Below, in pieces: positions 14,844 through 23,663 of a DNA stretch of 38,041 nucleotides. Source of the stretch: Chitinophaga pinensis (GTDB lineage: Bacteria > Bacteroidota > Bacteroidia > Bacteroidales > GCA-2748055); NCBI GenBank assembly GCA_945863035.1, contig CAMAZH010000029.1:1-38041 (forward strand). Reading direction: 5' to 3'. Position 1 is the stretch's first letter. Every line of letters begins with the position of its first letter. The position numbers were made by a program, and so were the translations under genes. The notes beneath the pieces are model-generated. The model had not been told where the DNA came from. It saw only the letters and a program-made list of their open reading frames with translations, and made no database searches.

Positions 14844-16244
14844 ATGAAGATAAAATTCCTCGGTGCTGCCCGCGAAGTAACCGGCAGCAAAACACTGATA
14901 GTTACCAGACACGGTAAAAAACTCGTTCTCGATTGTGGAATGTACCAGGGCAAAGGAATGGAAACCGATGCGCTCAACCGCGCACTGGGCTTTAATCCTC
15001 AGGAAATCGACCATATTATTCTCACCCACGCTCATATCGATCATTCAGGTCTCATTCCCTATGTGTATAAGCTCGGATTCAGGGGGTCGGTAATATGCAC
15101 CAATGCCACCCGTGACCTTTGTACCATTATGTTGGCCGATTCGGGTTATATTCAGGAGCATGATACCCATACGCACAATAAAAAGCGGGCGAGGAAAGGA
15201 CTTGAACCTCTCGATCCGTTGTATACCAAGCAGGATGCAATCCAATGCATGGAATTATTCATTGGGGTTCCTTACAACCGGAAATTCCAAATCGATCAGA
15301 ACATAAAAGTTAGATTCACCAACACCGGGCATATGCTTGGGAGTGGTGTTGCCAGCATTGAGATAATCGAAGACGGCCGTAAGCAGACGATCGCGTACAC
15401 CGGCGACATTGGGCGCCCGATTAACCGGATTCTTGCCAATCCCAAACCATTTCCCCAGGCAGACATACTCATCACCGAAGCAACCTATGGAAACAGGCTT
15501 CACCTGGACGCCAATGAATCGGAAGAAGAACTGCTTAATATTGTTAAGGACACCTGCATACGAAAAGGAGGGAAGCTTATTATCCCATCTTTTGCCGTGG
15601 GAAGAACCCAGGAAATAGTTTATTCGCTAAATACATTTTTCAACGAGGGAAAGATGCCCAAGGTCGATATCTATGTCGATAGCCCATTGGCGGTAAATGC
15701 TACTGATATTTTCCGTTTGCACCCGGAATGTTTTAACAAGGAAATCCTTGAAGTGATGCTCACAGACCCTGATCCATTTGGTTTCAACAGCCTTTTTTAC
15801 ATAAAAACCCGTGAGGACTCCAAGAAACTAAATGGGATAAAGCGACCCTGCGTTATCATCTCCGCATCGGGAATGATGGAAGCCGGTAGGGTGAAGCATC
15901 ATCTGGCAAACAGCATTTCCAACCCTGCAAATACCATTTTAGCAGTTGGTTACTGCTCTCCCAGGACTCTGGGCGCCAGAATACTCAGGGGGGAGAAAAC
16001 CGTGTCGATCCATGGAAATGTTTATGAGGTCAAGGCAGAAATCAAAAGGCTCGAATCTTTTAGTGGGCATGGCGATTATAAAGAGATGATGGGCTTCCTC
16101 GAATGCCAGGATAAGTCGAAGCTTGCGAAGGTTTTCATTGTTCATGGCGAATACGAGTCGCAGAAAGGGTATCAGGCTCATCTTGAAGAGGCCGGCTACC
16201 AATCCATATCGATTCCGTCGGTTGGCGATGAATTTAGCTTCTGA
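14844..16244 (+). CDS. MBL-fold beta-CASP metallo-hydrolase, RNA exo/endonuclease family
   Basis: A 466-residue cytoplasmic protein of the metallo-beta-lactamase/beta-CASP family, related to CPSF73 and bacterial RNA-processing nucleases. The zinc motif is THAHIDHSG (residues 61-69), followed by a GHMLGSG motif and YTGDIGR with a further metal ligand. The beta-CASP insert contains GKLIIPSFAVGRTQEIVYSL and ISASGMMEAGRVKHHL. The C-terminal RMMBL segment ends with SFSGHGDYKEMM and FIVHGEYESQKGYQAHL. No signal peptide is visible. It probably takes part in RNA maturation or decay; other family members act on DNA, so substrate choice is inference. Confidence 0.93.
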   Translation: MKIKFLGAAREVTGSKTLIVTRHGKKLVLDCGMYQGKGMETDALNRALGFNPQEIDHIILTHAHIDHSGLIPYVYKLGFRGSVICTNATRDLCTIMLADSGYIQEHDTHTHNKKRARKGLEPLDPLYTKQDAIQCMELFIGVPYNRKFQIDQNIKVRFTNTGHMLGSGVASIEIIEDGRKQTIAYTGDIGRPINRILANPKPFPQADILITEATYGNRLHLDANESEEELLNIVKDTCIRKGGKLIIPSFAVGRTQEIVYSLNTFFNEGKMPKVDIYVDSPLAVNATDIFRLHPECFNKEILEVMLTDPDPFGFNSLFYIKTREDSKKLNGIKRPCVIISASGMMEAGRVKHHLANSISNPANTILAVGYCSPRTLGARILRGEKTVSIHGNVYEVKAEIKRLESFSGHGDYKEMMGFLECQDKSKLAKVFIVHGEYESQKGYQAHLEEAGYQSISIPSVGDEFSF

Positions 16245-16331
16245 GAGCATTATTTGCAGCAATAATTTCAGACTTTAGAGAAAAAGCCTTAATTTCATGC
16301 GCATTACAAACCACCCATAAACCTAATCAAA

Positions 16332-17192
16332 ATGCAATTAAAAAACCTATTCGCATTAACGCCAGCGATTTTGTTGGTATTAACAGTTACTTCCTGCACT
16401 GCACCTGCAGTTGAGAAGAATATTGGAATTCAGCTCTATTCGGTTCGCGACCACATGAAATCCAACCCCGATTCAACCGTTACGGAAGTAGGGAAAATGG
16501 GATATAAATTCGTTGAGGCAGCCGGTTACAGCGACGGTAAATTTTACGGTATGAGCCCCGTTGATTTTAAAGCTCTTGTTGAAAAAAGCGGCATGCAATT
16601 TCTAGGCTCGCACACCGGACAGTCACTCCCTGACTCTGCAAATTGGGAATCCACAATGATTTGGTGGGACAATGCGATTGCAGCCCATAAGGAAGCTGGC
16701 GTTAAATGGATTGTTCAGCCCTGGATGGGCGCTGAAGGATACGAAAGCCTCGATGGATTGAAGAAGTATTGTGATTATTTCAATGCCGTTGGCGAGAAAT
16801 GCAATGCAGCAGGTATCCGCTTTGGATATCACAACCATGATAAAGAATTCAGTCAGGTCGACAGTGTGACTATTTATGACTTCATGCTAGAAAATACCGA
16901 TCCTGCCAAGGTGATGTTCCAACTTGACCTTTATTGGATCGCTGTTGGCGGAGCAGATCCTATCGCTTATTTTGATAAATATCCAGGTCGTTTCGAAATT
17001 TATCATGTGAAAGACGAAAAAGAACTGGGCGGCGACGAGACCATGATGAATTTCGAACCATCCTTTGCCGCAGCTGACAAAGCTGGGATGAAAAATTACG
17101 TGGTTGAAGTGGAGCGTTATTCTTTCGACCCCATGGTAAGTATTCAGAAGAGCGCAGAGTTTCTTATGAATAGTGCTTTTGTTACCAAATAA
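16332..17192 (+). CDS. Sugar phosphate isomerase/epimerase-like TIM-barrel lipoprotein
   Basis: A 286-residue exported protein with lipobox Cys22 (TVTSC) followed by an AP-endonuclease-2/xylose-isomerase-like TIM barrel. Visible features are IGIQLYSVRDHM (residues 32-43), the KFVEAAGY strand, GVKWIVQPW, FGYHNHDKEF, MFQLDLYWIAVGG and YHVKDEKELGG; the His, Asp and Glu residues in these are the usual metal ligands. Bacteroidota carry many exported members of this family near carbohydrate genes, where they are thought to isomerise or cleave sugars outside the cytoplasm, although phosphorylated substrates are unlikely there. The gene is 87 bases after the beta-CASP gene on the same strand. Confidence 0.9.
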   Translation: MQLKNLFALTPAILLVLTVTSCTAPAVEKNIGIQLYSVRDHMKSNPDSTVTEVGKMGYKFVEAAGYSDGKFYGMSPVDFKALVEKSGMQFLGSHTGQSLPDSANWESTMIWWDNAIAAHKEAGVKWIVQPWMGAEGYESLDGLKKYCDYFNAVGEKCNAAGIRFGYHNHDKEFSQVDSVTIYDFMLENTDPAKVMFQLDLYWIAVGGADPIAYFDKYPGRFEIYHVKDEKELGGDETMMNFEPSFAAADKAGMKNYVVEVERYSFDPMVSIQKSAEFLMNSAFVTK

Positions 17193-17208
17193 GCAAGGTA
17201 TTTACTGC

Positions 17209-17350
17209 AATTGATCTAAGAGCAAGGATTAACGATTTGTGATTTTGGAAGTAAGGGGTTGATTTTAAATTAATCTTTTCATCAGGACTCAAAAACCTGA
17301 ACAGAGCTTCCCGGGCAATCGTTAATCCTTGTTTTTATATGGGATCAATT
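17209..17350. repeat. Nested inverted repeats spanning 142 bases
   Basis: A perfect 15-base pair CAAGGATTAACGATT (17223-17237) and AATCGTTAATCCTTG (17317-17331) is enclosed by a second 8-base pair, AATTGATC (17209-17216) and GATCAATT (17343-17350). A small hairpin TCAGG/CCTGA (17282-17300) lies inside. The element fills the gap between the isomerase-like gene and the convergent hydrolase gene. It could be a folded 3' RNA, a bidirectional terminator or a MITE-like remnant; no target-site duplication is obvious. Confidence 0.6.
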
Positions 17351-17467
17351 TTATTAAGCCAATTCAATAATTAAAGAATAATGTTTGGAAGGCGAAACAA
17401 CTGGTTTAAAAGTGAGCAGTTTCTAATTGAGTTCAAACTATAAGAGCAAGAGAAGCGGTGACAGGAA

Positions 17468-18607
17468 TTAATCTGTCAGACTAATTTTTGATTTTAGTAT
17501 ATCTTTCTCCAAAATCTCCCTAAACCTTTCAGGTTCCTCAAATAGCGGACCGTGAGCTGAGTTTTCGAAGGTGTAAAATCCTTTCAGGGGAGCATTAAGA
17601 CGATTGTAATAATCTTTTGACAAATCAACATTCACAGTTAAATCGTACTTGCCACATATAAAAAATATGGGAATATCGATCTCGGGATAAGCTGCGGAAA
17701 AATCGGTGGTTAGAGTCTCTGTTTTAAGGTTTGTTTTGGAAAGAAAAAAGATCTTTGATTTCCAGATATTGTATTTCTCCTTGAGAGTATAAGCCCTGCA
17801 GGTCCATACAGGTAGAAAAATATCTTTGAAAACCGACTTCATGTTTCGCATGGTTCCTATCCCCAGCTCATGCATCAGGATGTCGCGGGTACCTGAGTTG
17901 TAAAATGAGATCAAATCTGATTCCGATTTCAAATCTCTAAACTTTCTCAACTCTTTTACTGATTTTTGGTCGTTCAGTTCAATAAAACGCTTAAGCATAA
18001 AATCATAGGCAATTCTTTCTGATTCGCGCTGCCTGGTTAACTGTCCCATTGCGATGTAGGCGTGGAAAAGCTCTGGTGCCTGCGATACTGCGGGCAAAGC
18101 AATCGTGGTTCCGCCCGACCATGCCAGAAGGTAAATCTTTTCTTTACCAAACCGTTTACGAAGATAATTTGTTACTTCAATGGCATCGGCAGCAAACTGG
18201 GTAAGGTTGACGCTTTCGAGGCTTACCTCGGGAGTGTATGAAAGCCCGCCACCACGCTGTTCCCAATAGCAGACGGTGAAAAAATCTTCGAGCCCCGGGT
18301 TAAATTTTTCAAATAGGAAGTAATTTGGAAAGCCTGGTCCGCCATGCAAGAATAGCAGCACAGGGTTTTCAGTATTTTTGGTTCGAATAAACATCCCCTG
18401 TTTAACGCCCCCTATCTGGACATATATTTTTTCTGAAATACTTCCCACAAGGACTTTCCCTTTCTCATCCCTGAAAGCATCGGGCTTGCCAGGGCTAGCT
18501 ATTACCAGATAAACCAGCAATGTGAATAATAGTCCCAGAAAGGCTATTAGTGCATAAACAATCATTTTAACCCCCTTTTTTACAATGTGTTGTTTATTTG
18601 TATTCAT
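17468..18607 (-). CDS. Membrane-anchored alpha/beta hydrolase (proline iminopeptidase-like)
   Basis: With the ATG at 18607 the protein has 379 residues. The longer frame to 18628 would need a TTG start and is less likely. A hydrophobic helix at residues 15-38 anchors it or exports it. The alpha/beta hydrolase core shows the oxyanion motif FLHGGPGFP (about 87-95), YWEQRGGG, and the nucleophile elbow AWSGG with Ser164. A late Asp lies in FICGKYDLTVN and the His in ENSAHGPLFEEPERF. HGGPG and WEQRG are typical of the prolyl aminopeptidase branch. It is probably a periplasmic peptidase or esterase. The gene stands alone, convergent with the isomerase-like gene. Confidence 0.9.
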   Translation of the reverse strand: MNTNKQHIVKKGVKMIVYALIAFLGLLFTLLVYLVIASPGKPDAFRDEKGKVLVGSISEKIYVQIGGVKQGMFIRTKNTENPVLLFLHGGPGFPNYFLFEKFNPGLEDFFTVCYWEQRGGGLSYTPEVSLESVNLTQFAADAIEVTNYLRKRFGKEKIYLLAWSGGTTIALPAVSQAPELFHAYIAMGQLTRQRESERIAYDFMLKRFIELNDQKSVKELRKFRDLKSESDLISFYNSGTRDILMHELGIGTMRNMKSVFKDIFLPVWTCRAYTLKEKYNIWKSKIFFLSKTNLKTETLTTDFSAAYPEIDIPIFFICGKYDLTVNVDLSKDYYNRLNAPLKGFYTFENSAHGPLFEEPERFREILEKDILKSKISLTD

Positions 18608-18746
18608 TTGAATTGGTATTAATTGCAAGTACCCACCAAAAAAGCGATATAGATAGATGGGCTGCCGATTTGCCGATTAGTAATAAAAGTAAACTTTGGC
18701 TCTTCATAAAATCTACCTGTCCCTTCCAATAGTATGTTGTCGGCCA

Positions 18747-19178
18747 TTACTCATATTTAATTTTTATTGAAGTAGGCACTCCTTCAACATCGTTTTGATT
18801 CACAGCTACTGCTTCGATAGTATTTATTCCGTTAATCAGATTTATAAAGAAATGCCCGTATTCAGCTTTCACTGGAATACAATTGAGTTCTACCAAATAG
18901 TTTTTAAACCATGGCATACTGTTATCAAGCGACAAAATAAACTCAGGTCTGGCCGCAAATTTCGGCATGTTTTTATTAAAAGCCTCAACACTTTTTATCT
19001 TCAATAAGTCGTATTCTTTTCTCGCTCTCTCAATTTCTTTTTCAGTATAACTAATAAGTATCATAGTCTGATTCCCTTCTACAACTGTAATCTTTTTAAG
19101 TTGACTTTCTTGTCCGAAAGCACAGGAAACGCCCAATAGAATTGTTATTGATAATGTTTTAAGTCTCATTTTATTCAT
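18747..19178 (-). CDS. Small exported protein of unknown function
   Basis: A 143-residue protein with a signal peptide (LSITILLGVSCAFGQ, cleavage probably after Gly-Gln near residue 23; the Cys at 19 is less likely a lipobox). The mature part is predicted mixed alpha/beta, with a charged helix (YTEKEIERARKEYDLLKIK) and a C-terminal strand-rich half ending VPTSIKIKYE. I recognise no family. A full match to the -7 promoter consensus lies 16-23 bases upstream, which supports a real gene. It may be co-regulated with the hydrolase that follows on the same strand after 139 bases. Confidence 0.7.
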   Translation of the reverse strand: MNKMRLKTLSITILLGVSCAFGQESQLKKITVVEGNQTMILISYTEKEIERARKEYDLLKIKSVEAFNKNMPKFAARPEFILSLDNSMPWFKNYLVELNCIPVKAEYGHFFINLINGINTIEAVAVNQNDVEGVPTSIKIKYE

Positions 19179-19193
19179 TATTTATCTTTGAAA

Positions 19194-19201
19194 CAAAGGT
19201 A
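19194..19201 (-). promoter_or_regulatory. Candidate -7 promoter element for the small exported protein
   Basis: On the minus strand TACCTTTG matches the Bacteroidota TAnnTTTG consensus exactly. It ends 15 bases before the start codon, which implies a very short 5' leader. The -33 region has no clean TTTG. Confidence 0.4.
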
Positions 19202-19621
19202 TATAACGGAAAGACAAGAAATAAATTTAATATACTCAAGGTGCAGTTATGTTGTATGAAGTTGTTTTTTTGATCGGATAGAAAGTCTTTTAGTGTTGTT
19301 CTGATCCGGTACTGTAACGGAGAAAGACTTTTCTTTGAGTTTTAGGCCCTTCATTTAGTAAAAACTCATGGGGTTTTTGAGCTTGCCCTGATCCGTAGTT
19401 TAACATCTGGCTCAGTTGTATAAAAATTCCAGATTCATGCAGAATACGGATTTTTGGAATACCTTGCATTTTTAAAATGAAACTAAAGTATTGAGAGTAA
19501 AATCGGTTTTTTGAAAGCAGAAAAAAATGAATTGAGGTCAATATGAATCATTCATTTTTCCGTATTTTGCGCCAAACAATCATGCTTCAATACTGTTACT
19601 GTAAAAATTAATATTTCTGCC
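19202..19621. other. Intergenic stretch between divergent genes, no supported gene
   Basis: About 420 bases between the small exported protein gene and the beta-propeller lipoprotein gene. An 83-codon open frame on the minus strand (19290-19541) has no recognisable domain and no signal peptide. CTGATCC(G) occurs twice (near 19300 and 19389). The plus-strand gene probably has its promoter in the last 100 bases, where a near-consensus TATTTTG occurs at about 19563. Confidence 0.5.
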
Positions 19622-20500
19622 ATGAGAAACCTACTCCTTTTACTATTTATTGCCAGTTTTACCATTTCGGCATGCAATACTGCAACGAACGCTAAAAATT
19701 CCGTCTCCGATTCACCAGCCGGATTCGAACTGGTGGAAATCTGGAAAACCGATACCGTTTTTAAGACTCCGGAATCTGTGCTGTACGACGAAACCCGCGA
19801 TGTATTGTATGTAGCTAACGTAAATGGCAATCCTTCCGAAAAAGACATGAACGGCTTTATTTCCCGTCTTTCCGTTTCGGGGGAGGTAACCGAACTTGAA
19901 TGGATTAGCGGAATGAGCGGACCAAAAGGCATGGGAGTCTTTGGTAACCTGCTTTATGTTGCCGATATTACCGATCTGCTAATAATCGATCTTGATCAGT
20001 CCAAAGTAATTCAAGCGATACCTGTGGAAGGTTCCGTATTCTTGAACGATATTACGGTTGATGCAACCGGAAAGGTTTATGTTACCGACTCCCGCACCGG
20101 GAAAATCCACATTTATAAGGATGGCACTGTAAGTGAATGGATCTCCGGACTAACCAATCCCAATGGGCTGTACGCCGAAGAGTCAAGAATTCTTCTGGCA
20201 ACATCTTCCTTTAATTCAGTAGACCCTGCCACAGGGGTGGTTACTATGCTTACCGATAGTATCGGGCATGGCGACGGAATCGAATTCACAGGGATGGAAG
20301 GCTATTACCTGGTTTCGGACTGGACGGGCGAGATTTTCCTTACCTATCCCGACAACTCCAAAATTTCGGTTCTGCAGACCCGCGATCAGAAGAAGAACAC
20401 TGCCGACATAGGTTTTATCAAAGAGAGCAAAACCCTGCTTGTTCCAACATTTTTTGATAACAGGGTAGTGGCTTATAATCTTGTTGCAAAAAGCGAATAG
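19622..20500 (+). CDS. SMP-30/gluconolactonase-like beta-propeller lipoprotein
   Basis: A 292-residue exported protein lipidated at Cys18 (TISAC). The rest is built from repeated beta-propeller blades, visible as VLYDETRDVLYVANVNG, GPKGMGVFGNLLYVADITDLLIID, LNDITVDATGKVYVTDSRTGKIHIY and LTNPNGLYAEESRILLATSS. This is the SMP-30/LRE-like six-bladed fold. Relatives are lactonases or ligand-binding proteins; the metal ligands of true gluconolactonases are partly visible (the Asn and Asp in LNDI and NPNGL), so activity is possible but not certain. The nuclease/phosphatase-family gene follows after 85 bases on the same strand. Confidence 0.82.
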   Translation: MRNLLLLLFIASFTISACNTATNAKNSVSDSPAGFELVEIWKTDTVFKTPESVLYDETRDVLYVANVNGNPSEKDMNGFISRLSVSGEVTELEWISGMSGPKGMGVFGNLLYVADITDLLIIDLDQSKVIQAIPVEGSVFLNDITVDATGKVYVTDSRTGKIHIYKDGTVSEWISGLTNPNGLYAEESRILLATSSFNSVDPATGVVTMLTDSIGHGDGIEFTGMEGYYLVSDWTGEIFLTYPDNSKISVLQTRDQKKNTADIGFIKESKTLLVPTFFDNRVVAYNLVAKSE

Positions 20501-20585
20501 GAAAAACAGTGAATGGGTGAATTGGGTTTTCCCGAGATCATTTCCTAGCTCACGATAAAAACGTAAAACTCAAATTTTTTATCCC

Positions 20586-21428
20586 ATGAAATCCATTTTC
20601 CTTTTATTTATACCTGTGATACTTTTGCTGACAGCTCCATTTGCTGCGGTAGCTCAGGAGATAGCCGTGCTTAGTTTCAACATACGTTACGCGTCGTTAG
20701 GCAACACCCATAAAGATTGGGAACAGCGCAAGGAAGGTGTTCTCTCGATGCTCAAGGGATATGATTTTATCGGAATGCAGGAAGTTGTGCCATTGCAGAT
20801 GGAGGAAATTGCCATCAACACCGAAAGTGAGTATGCCTACTTCTTCAGGACCCGGGAAAAAGATCCCTCTCAAGGTGAGGGATGTCCGATAATCTACAAC
20901 AAAACCCGATGGGAAGCTGCAAGCAACGGAAATTTCTGGCTTTCCGACACTCCGGGAATTGAAGGATCGAATACCTGGGGAGCAGCTTTTAACCGAATGG
21001 TCAGTTATGGGATTTTCAGGGAGAAGGTCTCGGGGGATTCAATCCTGGTGATAAACACGCATTTCGATCATGTTTCCCAAGCGGCCCGGGAAAAAAGCAC
21101 TGATCTTATACTTGATCGTTTTAAAAAGAGCATCAAGGTAATGCCTGTGGTATTTATGGGCGATCTGAACGTTACTCCGGACAACCCTGTTTACCTGAAA
21201 ATTGTCGGGGAATCGTCACTTACTGATTCGTATGCAAAAAAACGTCACCCCAAAAAAGCCAATGGGGCAACTTTCCATGGATGGGACGAGCAACCCCCTG
21301 TTGAGCGGATCGACTTTATCTTTGTTTCTCCCTTCCTTAAGGTAAAATTATGTGAAGTATTACACGACAAATACAATGGGAACTACCCTTCGGATCATTT
21401 CCCTCTAAAAGCAATTCTTAAGAAATAA
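20586..21428 (+). CDS. Exported endonuclease/exonuclease/phosphatase family protein
   Basis: A 280-residue protein with a cleavable signal peptide (to about AAVAQ, residue 24) and a full EEP (DNase I-like) fold. Motifs are LSFNIRYA (residues 29-36), IGMQEV with metal-binding Glu66, INTHFDHVSQAAREKS with catalytic His, FMGDLNVTPDNP, RIDFIFVS and SDHFPLKA. The arrangement is like that of exported EEP enzymes near carbohydrate genes in Bacteroidota, which may be phosphodiesterases, sphingomyelinases or nucleases. The substrate is not resolvable from sequence. It converges on nrfA, with a hairpin in between. Confidence 0.92.
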   Translation: MKSIFLLFIPVILLLTAPFAAVAQEIAVLSFNIRYASLGNTHKDWEQRKEGVLSMLKGYDFIGMQEVVPLQMEEIAINTESEYAYFFRTREKDPSQGEGCPIIYNKTRWEAASNGNFWLSDTPGIEGSNTWGAAFNRMVSYGIFREKVSGDSILVINTHFDHVSQAAREKSTDLILDRFKKSIKVMPVVFMGDLNVTPDNPVYLKIVGESSLTDSYAKKRHPKKANGATFHGWDEQPPVERIDFIFVSPFLKVKLCEVLHDKYNGNYPSDHFPLKAILKK

Positions 21429-21432
21429 TTGT

Positions 21433-21466
21433 AGGCTGTCTAAAAGGGATCAGCCTGCTGCTTTTT
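21433..21466 (+). terminator. Weak rho-independent terminator between convergent genes
   Basis: AGGCTG (21433-21438) pairs with CAGCCT (21451-21456) across a 12-base loop. It is followed after GCTGC by a five-base T run (21462-21466). It serves the plus-strand nuclease/phosphatase-family gene. The distance from stem to T run makes it a weak candidate. Confidence 0.4.
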
Positions 21467-21467
21467 A

Positions 21468-22982
21468 TTAGTTGGAGCTTACCGGATAACTGCTTTCCCT
21501 CGCTTCGCCTTCCTTTATCCACTGCGGAATGATCTTTTCGATAAAGATCTTTTTGTCGCTGTTGAGCTGTTTCATGTCCAGACCAATGAATTCCTGAGCT
21601 TTGGCTTTCGTGCTGATGTCGGGGTAAGGAACCTCCCCCGTAAAACCAAGCACAGCAAGTAGTCTGGCCAGTTTGATCCTTGATTCCTGAGCCCGGGTGA
21701 TGCCCGTACTGATAATTCGCGACGATTCAACCGGCGAATGGATGGATGCTCCATGGCTTGCTGCAACATAGTCCCATCTCCATTGGGCATGCCGAATCAT
21801 TTGCAGGATATCGGCCATCTGCGCTTCTGAAGCACCTAAGTCCCAAGCTTTCTTCGCCTCGAGATGCGCCCTGACCAAAAGCTCTTCAAGAACATTTCGG
21901 TTTTCAATGATTTTGTCCTGTCGGTTGTAAATGTCTGCCACAAGTTGCGCTGTTTCTTCACGGTGGCAAACCTGACATGAGGCCGACATGTTGTTTATCG
22001 GACTTTGGATATGGTGGTTTGTGAATTTCTGTCCCCCTTCGCTGATATAGGGCATATGGCAGTCGGCACACGAAACCCCTCTGGAGGCATGCACTCCTGT
22101 TGTGTAAATTTCATAATCGGGATGCTGTGCCTTAAGCATGGGAGCCCGGCTCAAACTGTGAGTCCAGTCGGTGAAACCAATATTGTCGTAATAGGCTTCT
22201 GCGGCATCCATCGTCATACCGTCGTCCCAGGGGAACTTGAGATAGGCAACCCCGTCGACCATTTTTTTGTTGAAGTAATACTCCACATGGCACTGCGCGC
22301 ATACGAGCGAGCGCATTTCCTGGTGCGAAACTTTATTGATATCACGACCCATATTTTCAAATGCTTCGAGAAGGGCAGGCCGGCTGATTCTAAGGTTCAT
22401 AGTTTCCGCATCGTGGCAATCGGCACAGCCAATCCCATTCATGACCTCAGCCCCTTTGGTTTCCCATGTACCTCGGTAAAAATCGGCAGCACCCGTTTTC
22501 GCCATCAGACGGGGCACATCCGGACTCTTGCAACTCCAGCAGGTATTGGGCTGAGGACTGACCTGACCTTCCATTGGTGCTCCGGTTCTGAGTGTATTCC
22601 GAATGTCTTCGATAGCATAATAATGGCCTCTGCCTTGCTTATAGTCCTTTGAAAATGCATATCCAGCCCAAAGCACAACCAGCCGTGGATCTTCCTCAAG
22701 CATATCGCGCGTGGCAGCTCCATTGTATTTGCTGACAAAACTAGTGTCGGAAGTGTTCAGATAAGATTGGTATTCACGTGGGAAATTCTGTCCCCATACC
22801 GCGTTACGAGGCTCATACTGGTCGTGTTTAACACTAGGCGTATATGCAAACAAAGCTTCCGTCCGTCGCTCGGTAATCGAGGAGGCCAAAAGTCCTAAAA
22901 GAAATACAAGTCCCATTGTGCCAATAAAAAGTGCCCAGCCCAGCCAGGGTCTTTTCCTTATGTTTTCATTAAGTGGTCTCAT
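21468..22982 (-). CDS. nrfA: Ammonia-forming cytochrome c nitrite reductase, catalytic subunit NrfA
   Basis: Reduces nitrite to ammonium with six electrons in the periplasm. The 504-residue protein has an N-terminal hydrophobic segment (residues 13-35) that exports or anchors it. The five haem sites are all present: the active-site CWSCK (148-152) with its diagnostic Lys ligand, then CADCH (186-190), CAQCH (228-232), CADCH (305-309) and CQVCH (336-340). The spacing fits the pentahaem family. GVHASRGVSCADCHMPY and FTNHHIQSPINN are family-typical, the latter supplying distal His ligands. It lies 19 bases downstream of nrfH and forms a two-gene unit of the NrfHA type. Confidence 0.98.
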   Translation of the reverse strand: MRPLNENIRKRPWLGWALFIGTMGLVFLLGLLASSITERRTEALFAYTPSVKHDQYEPRNAVWGQNFPREYQSYLNTSDTSFVSKYNGAATRDMLEEDPRLVVLWAGYAFSKDYKQGRGHYYAIEDIRNTLRTGAPMEGQVSPQPNTCWSCKSPDVPRLMAKTGAADFYRGTWETKGAEVMNGIGCADCHDAETMNLRISRPALLEAFENMGRDINKVSHQEMRSLVCAQCHVEYYFNKKMVDGVAYLKFPWDDGMTMDAAEAYYDNIGFTDWTHSLSRAPMLKAQHPDYEIYTTGVHASRGVSCADCHMPYISEGGQKFTNHHIQSPINNMSASCQVCHREETAQLVADIYNRQDKIIENRNVLEELLVRAHLEAKKAWDLGASEAQMADILQMIRHAQWRWDYVAASHGASIHSPVESSRIISTGITRAQESRIKLARLLAVLGFTGEVPYPDISTKAKAQEFIGLDMKQLNSDKKIFIEKIIPQWIKEGEARESSYPVSSN

Positions 22983-23001
22983 ATTACTCGGTTTTATAAG
23001 A

Positions 23002-23592
23002 TTATTTTTTTGTGTTTCTACGTTTCATCCAATCGGGAACAGGGCTTTCCGGCAAAGGAACCCGTGCATTCGGTGCGCTTGACAAGCTGTTTACCCTGCC
23101 GTGAGGCGTCTCTCTGTGGCAGTCCCAGCACTTACGGTCTTGTCGCAAATGATTAAAATCGGAAGAGTATCCTGCTATTTTCGCATCGTAAATCAGACTT
23201 TGATGACAACGAATGCAATTCTTGTGCACGACTTCTTTCCCAGCCTCTTTTATGAAAATTACCTGGGGCTCCGCTCTCAAAGTGAAAATCGTGGCATGCC
23301 TCATTCCATCCTTCGCCTTGAAAAAGTACTTGTTGAAAACATTGTTGTGAGGCACGTGGCAATCGTTGCAGTTGGTAACACTCTTATGTGAGCTGTGACT
23401 CCAGGTTGCATATTGTGGGGTCATGATATGACAATTCACGCAAGTCTGGGGGTTATCCGACAAATAGGAGGGGGCATTGGAGATGTGGATCAGATAGAGA
23501 AAAAGTCCTGAGAATATCGCCAGAGCAATAATTACAGGCACAATCCATTTCCCGGGAGGGGCAAAATTATGAATTAGTCGTTTTAAAACCAT
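23002..23592 (-). CDS. nrfH: Cytochrome c nitrite reductase small subunit NrfH
   Basis: A membrane-anchored tetrahaem quinol dehydrogenase of the NapC/NrfH family that passes electrons from menaquinol to NrfA. It has 196 residues: one N-terminal transmembrane helix (about 16-36) and four CxxCH haem motifs at residues 51-55 (CVNCH), 75-79 (CNDCH), 126-130 (CIRCH) and 155-159 (CWDCH). The Met in CVNCHIM is in the position used as a haem ligand in NrfH. The C-terminus is basic (MKRRNTKK). Its place directly before nrfA indicates an operon, presumably induced under anaerobic nitrite conditions. A palindrome lies 48-71 bases upstream. Confidence 0.97.
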   Translation of the reverse strand: MVLKRLIHNFAPPGKWIVPVIIALAIFSGLFLYLIHISNAPSYLSDNPQTCVNCHIMTPQYATWSHSSHKSVTNCNDCHVPHNNVFNKYFFKAKDGMRHATIFTLRAEPQVIFIKEAGKEVVHKNCIRCHQSLIYDAKIAGYSSDFNHLRQDRKCWDCHRETPHGRVNSLSSAPNARVPLPESPVPDWMKRRNTKK

Positions 23593-23639
23593 TCTAAAAT
23601 ATTTATGCTAAAAGTAAGTGTTTTTTCGGATATACAATA

Positions 23640-23663
23640 ATTCAGGTACTTCAATTCCTGAAT
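23640..23663 (-). promoter_or_regulatory. Palindrome upstream of nrfHA, possible operator
   Basis: ATTCAGG (23640-23646) and CCTGAAT (23657-23663) form a perfect 7-base inverted repeat with a 10-base spacer, centred about 60 bases before the nrfH start codon. This is a plausible position for an activator site. It does not match the FNR/CRP TTGAT-N4-ATCAA pattern, so the regulator is unknown. Confidence 0.35.

Noticed and set aside
19290-19541. 83-codon open frame on the minus strand
   Set aside because: No domain, no signal peptide, no ribosome site or promoter motif, and lies in a divergent gap; probably chance.
22005-22652. Antisense frame (215 codons) opposite nrfA
   Set aside because: Covers all the haem motifs of nrfA on the other strand; His/Cys-rich only because of complementary codons.
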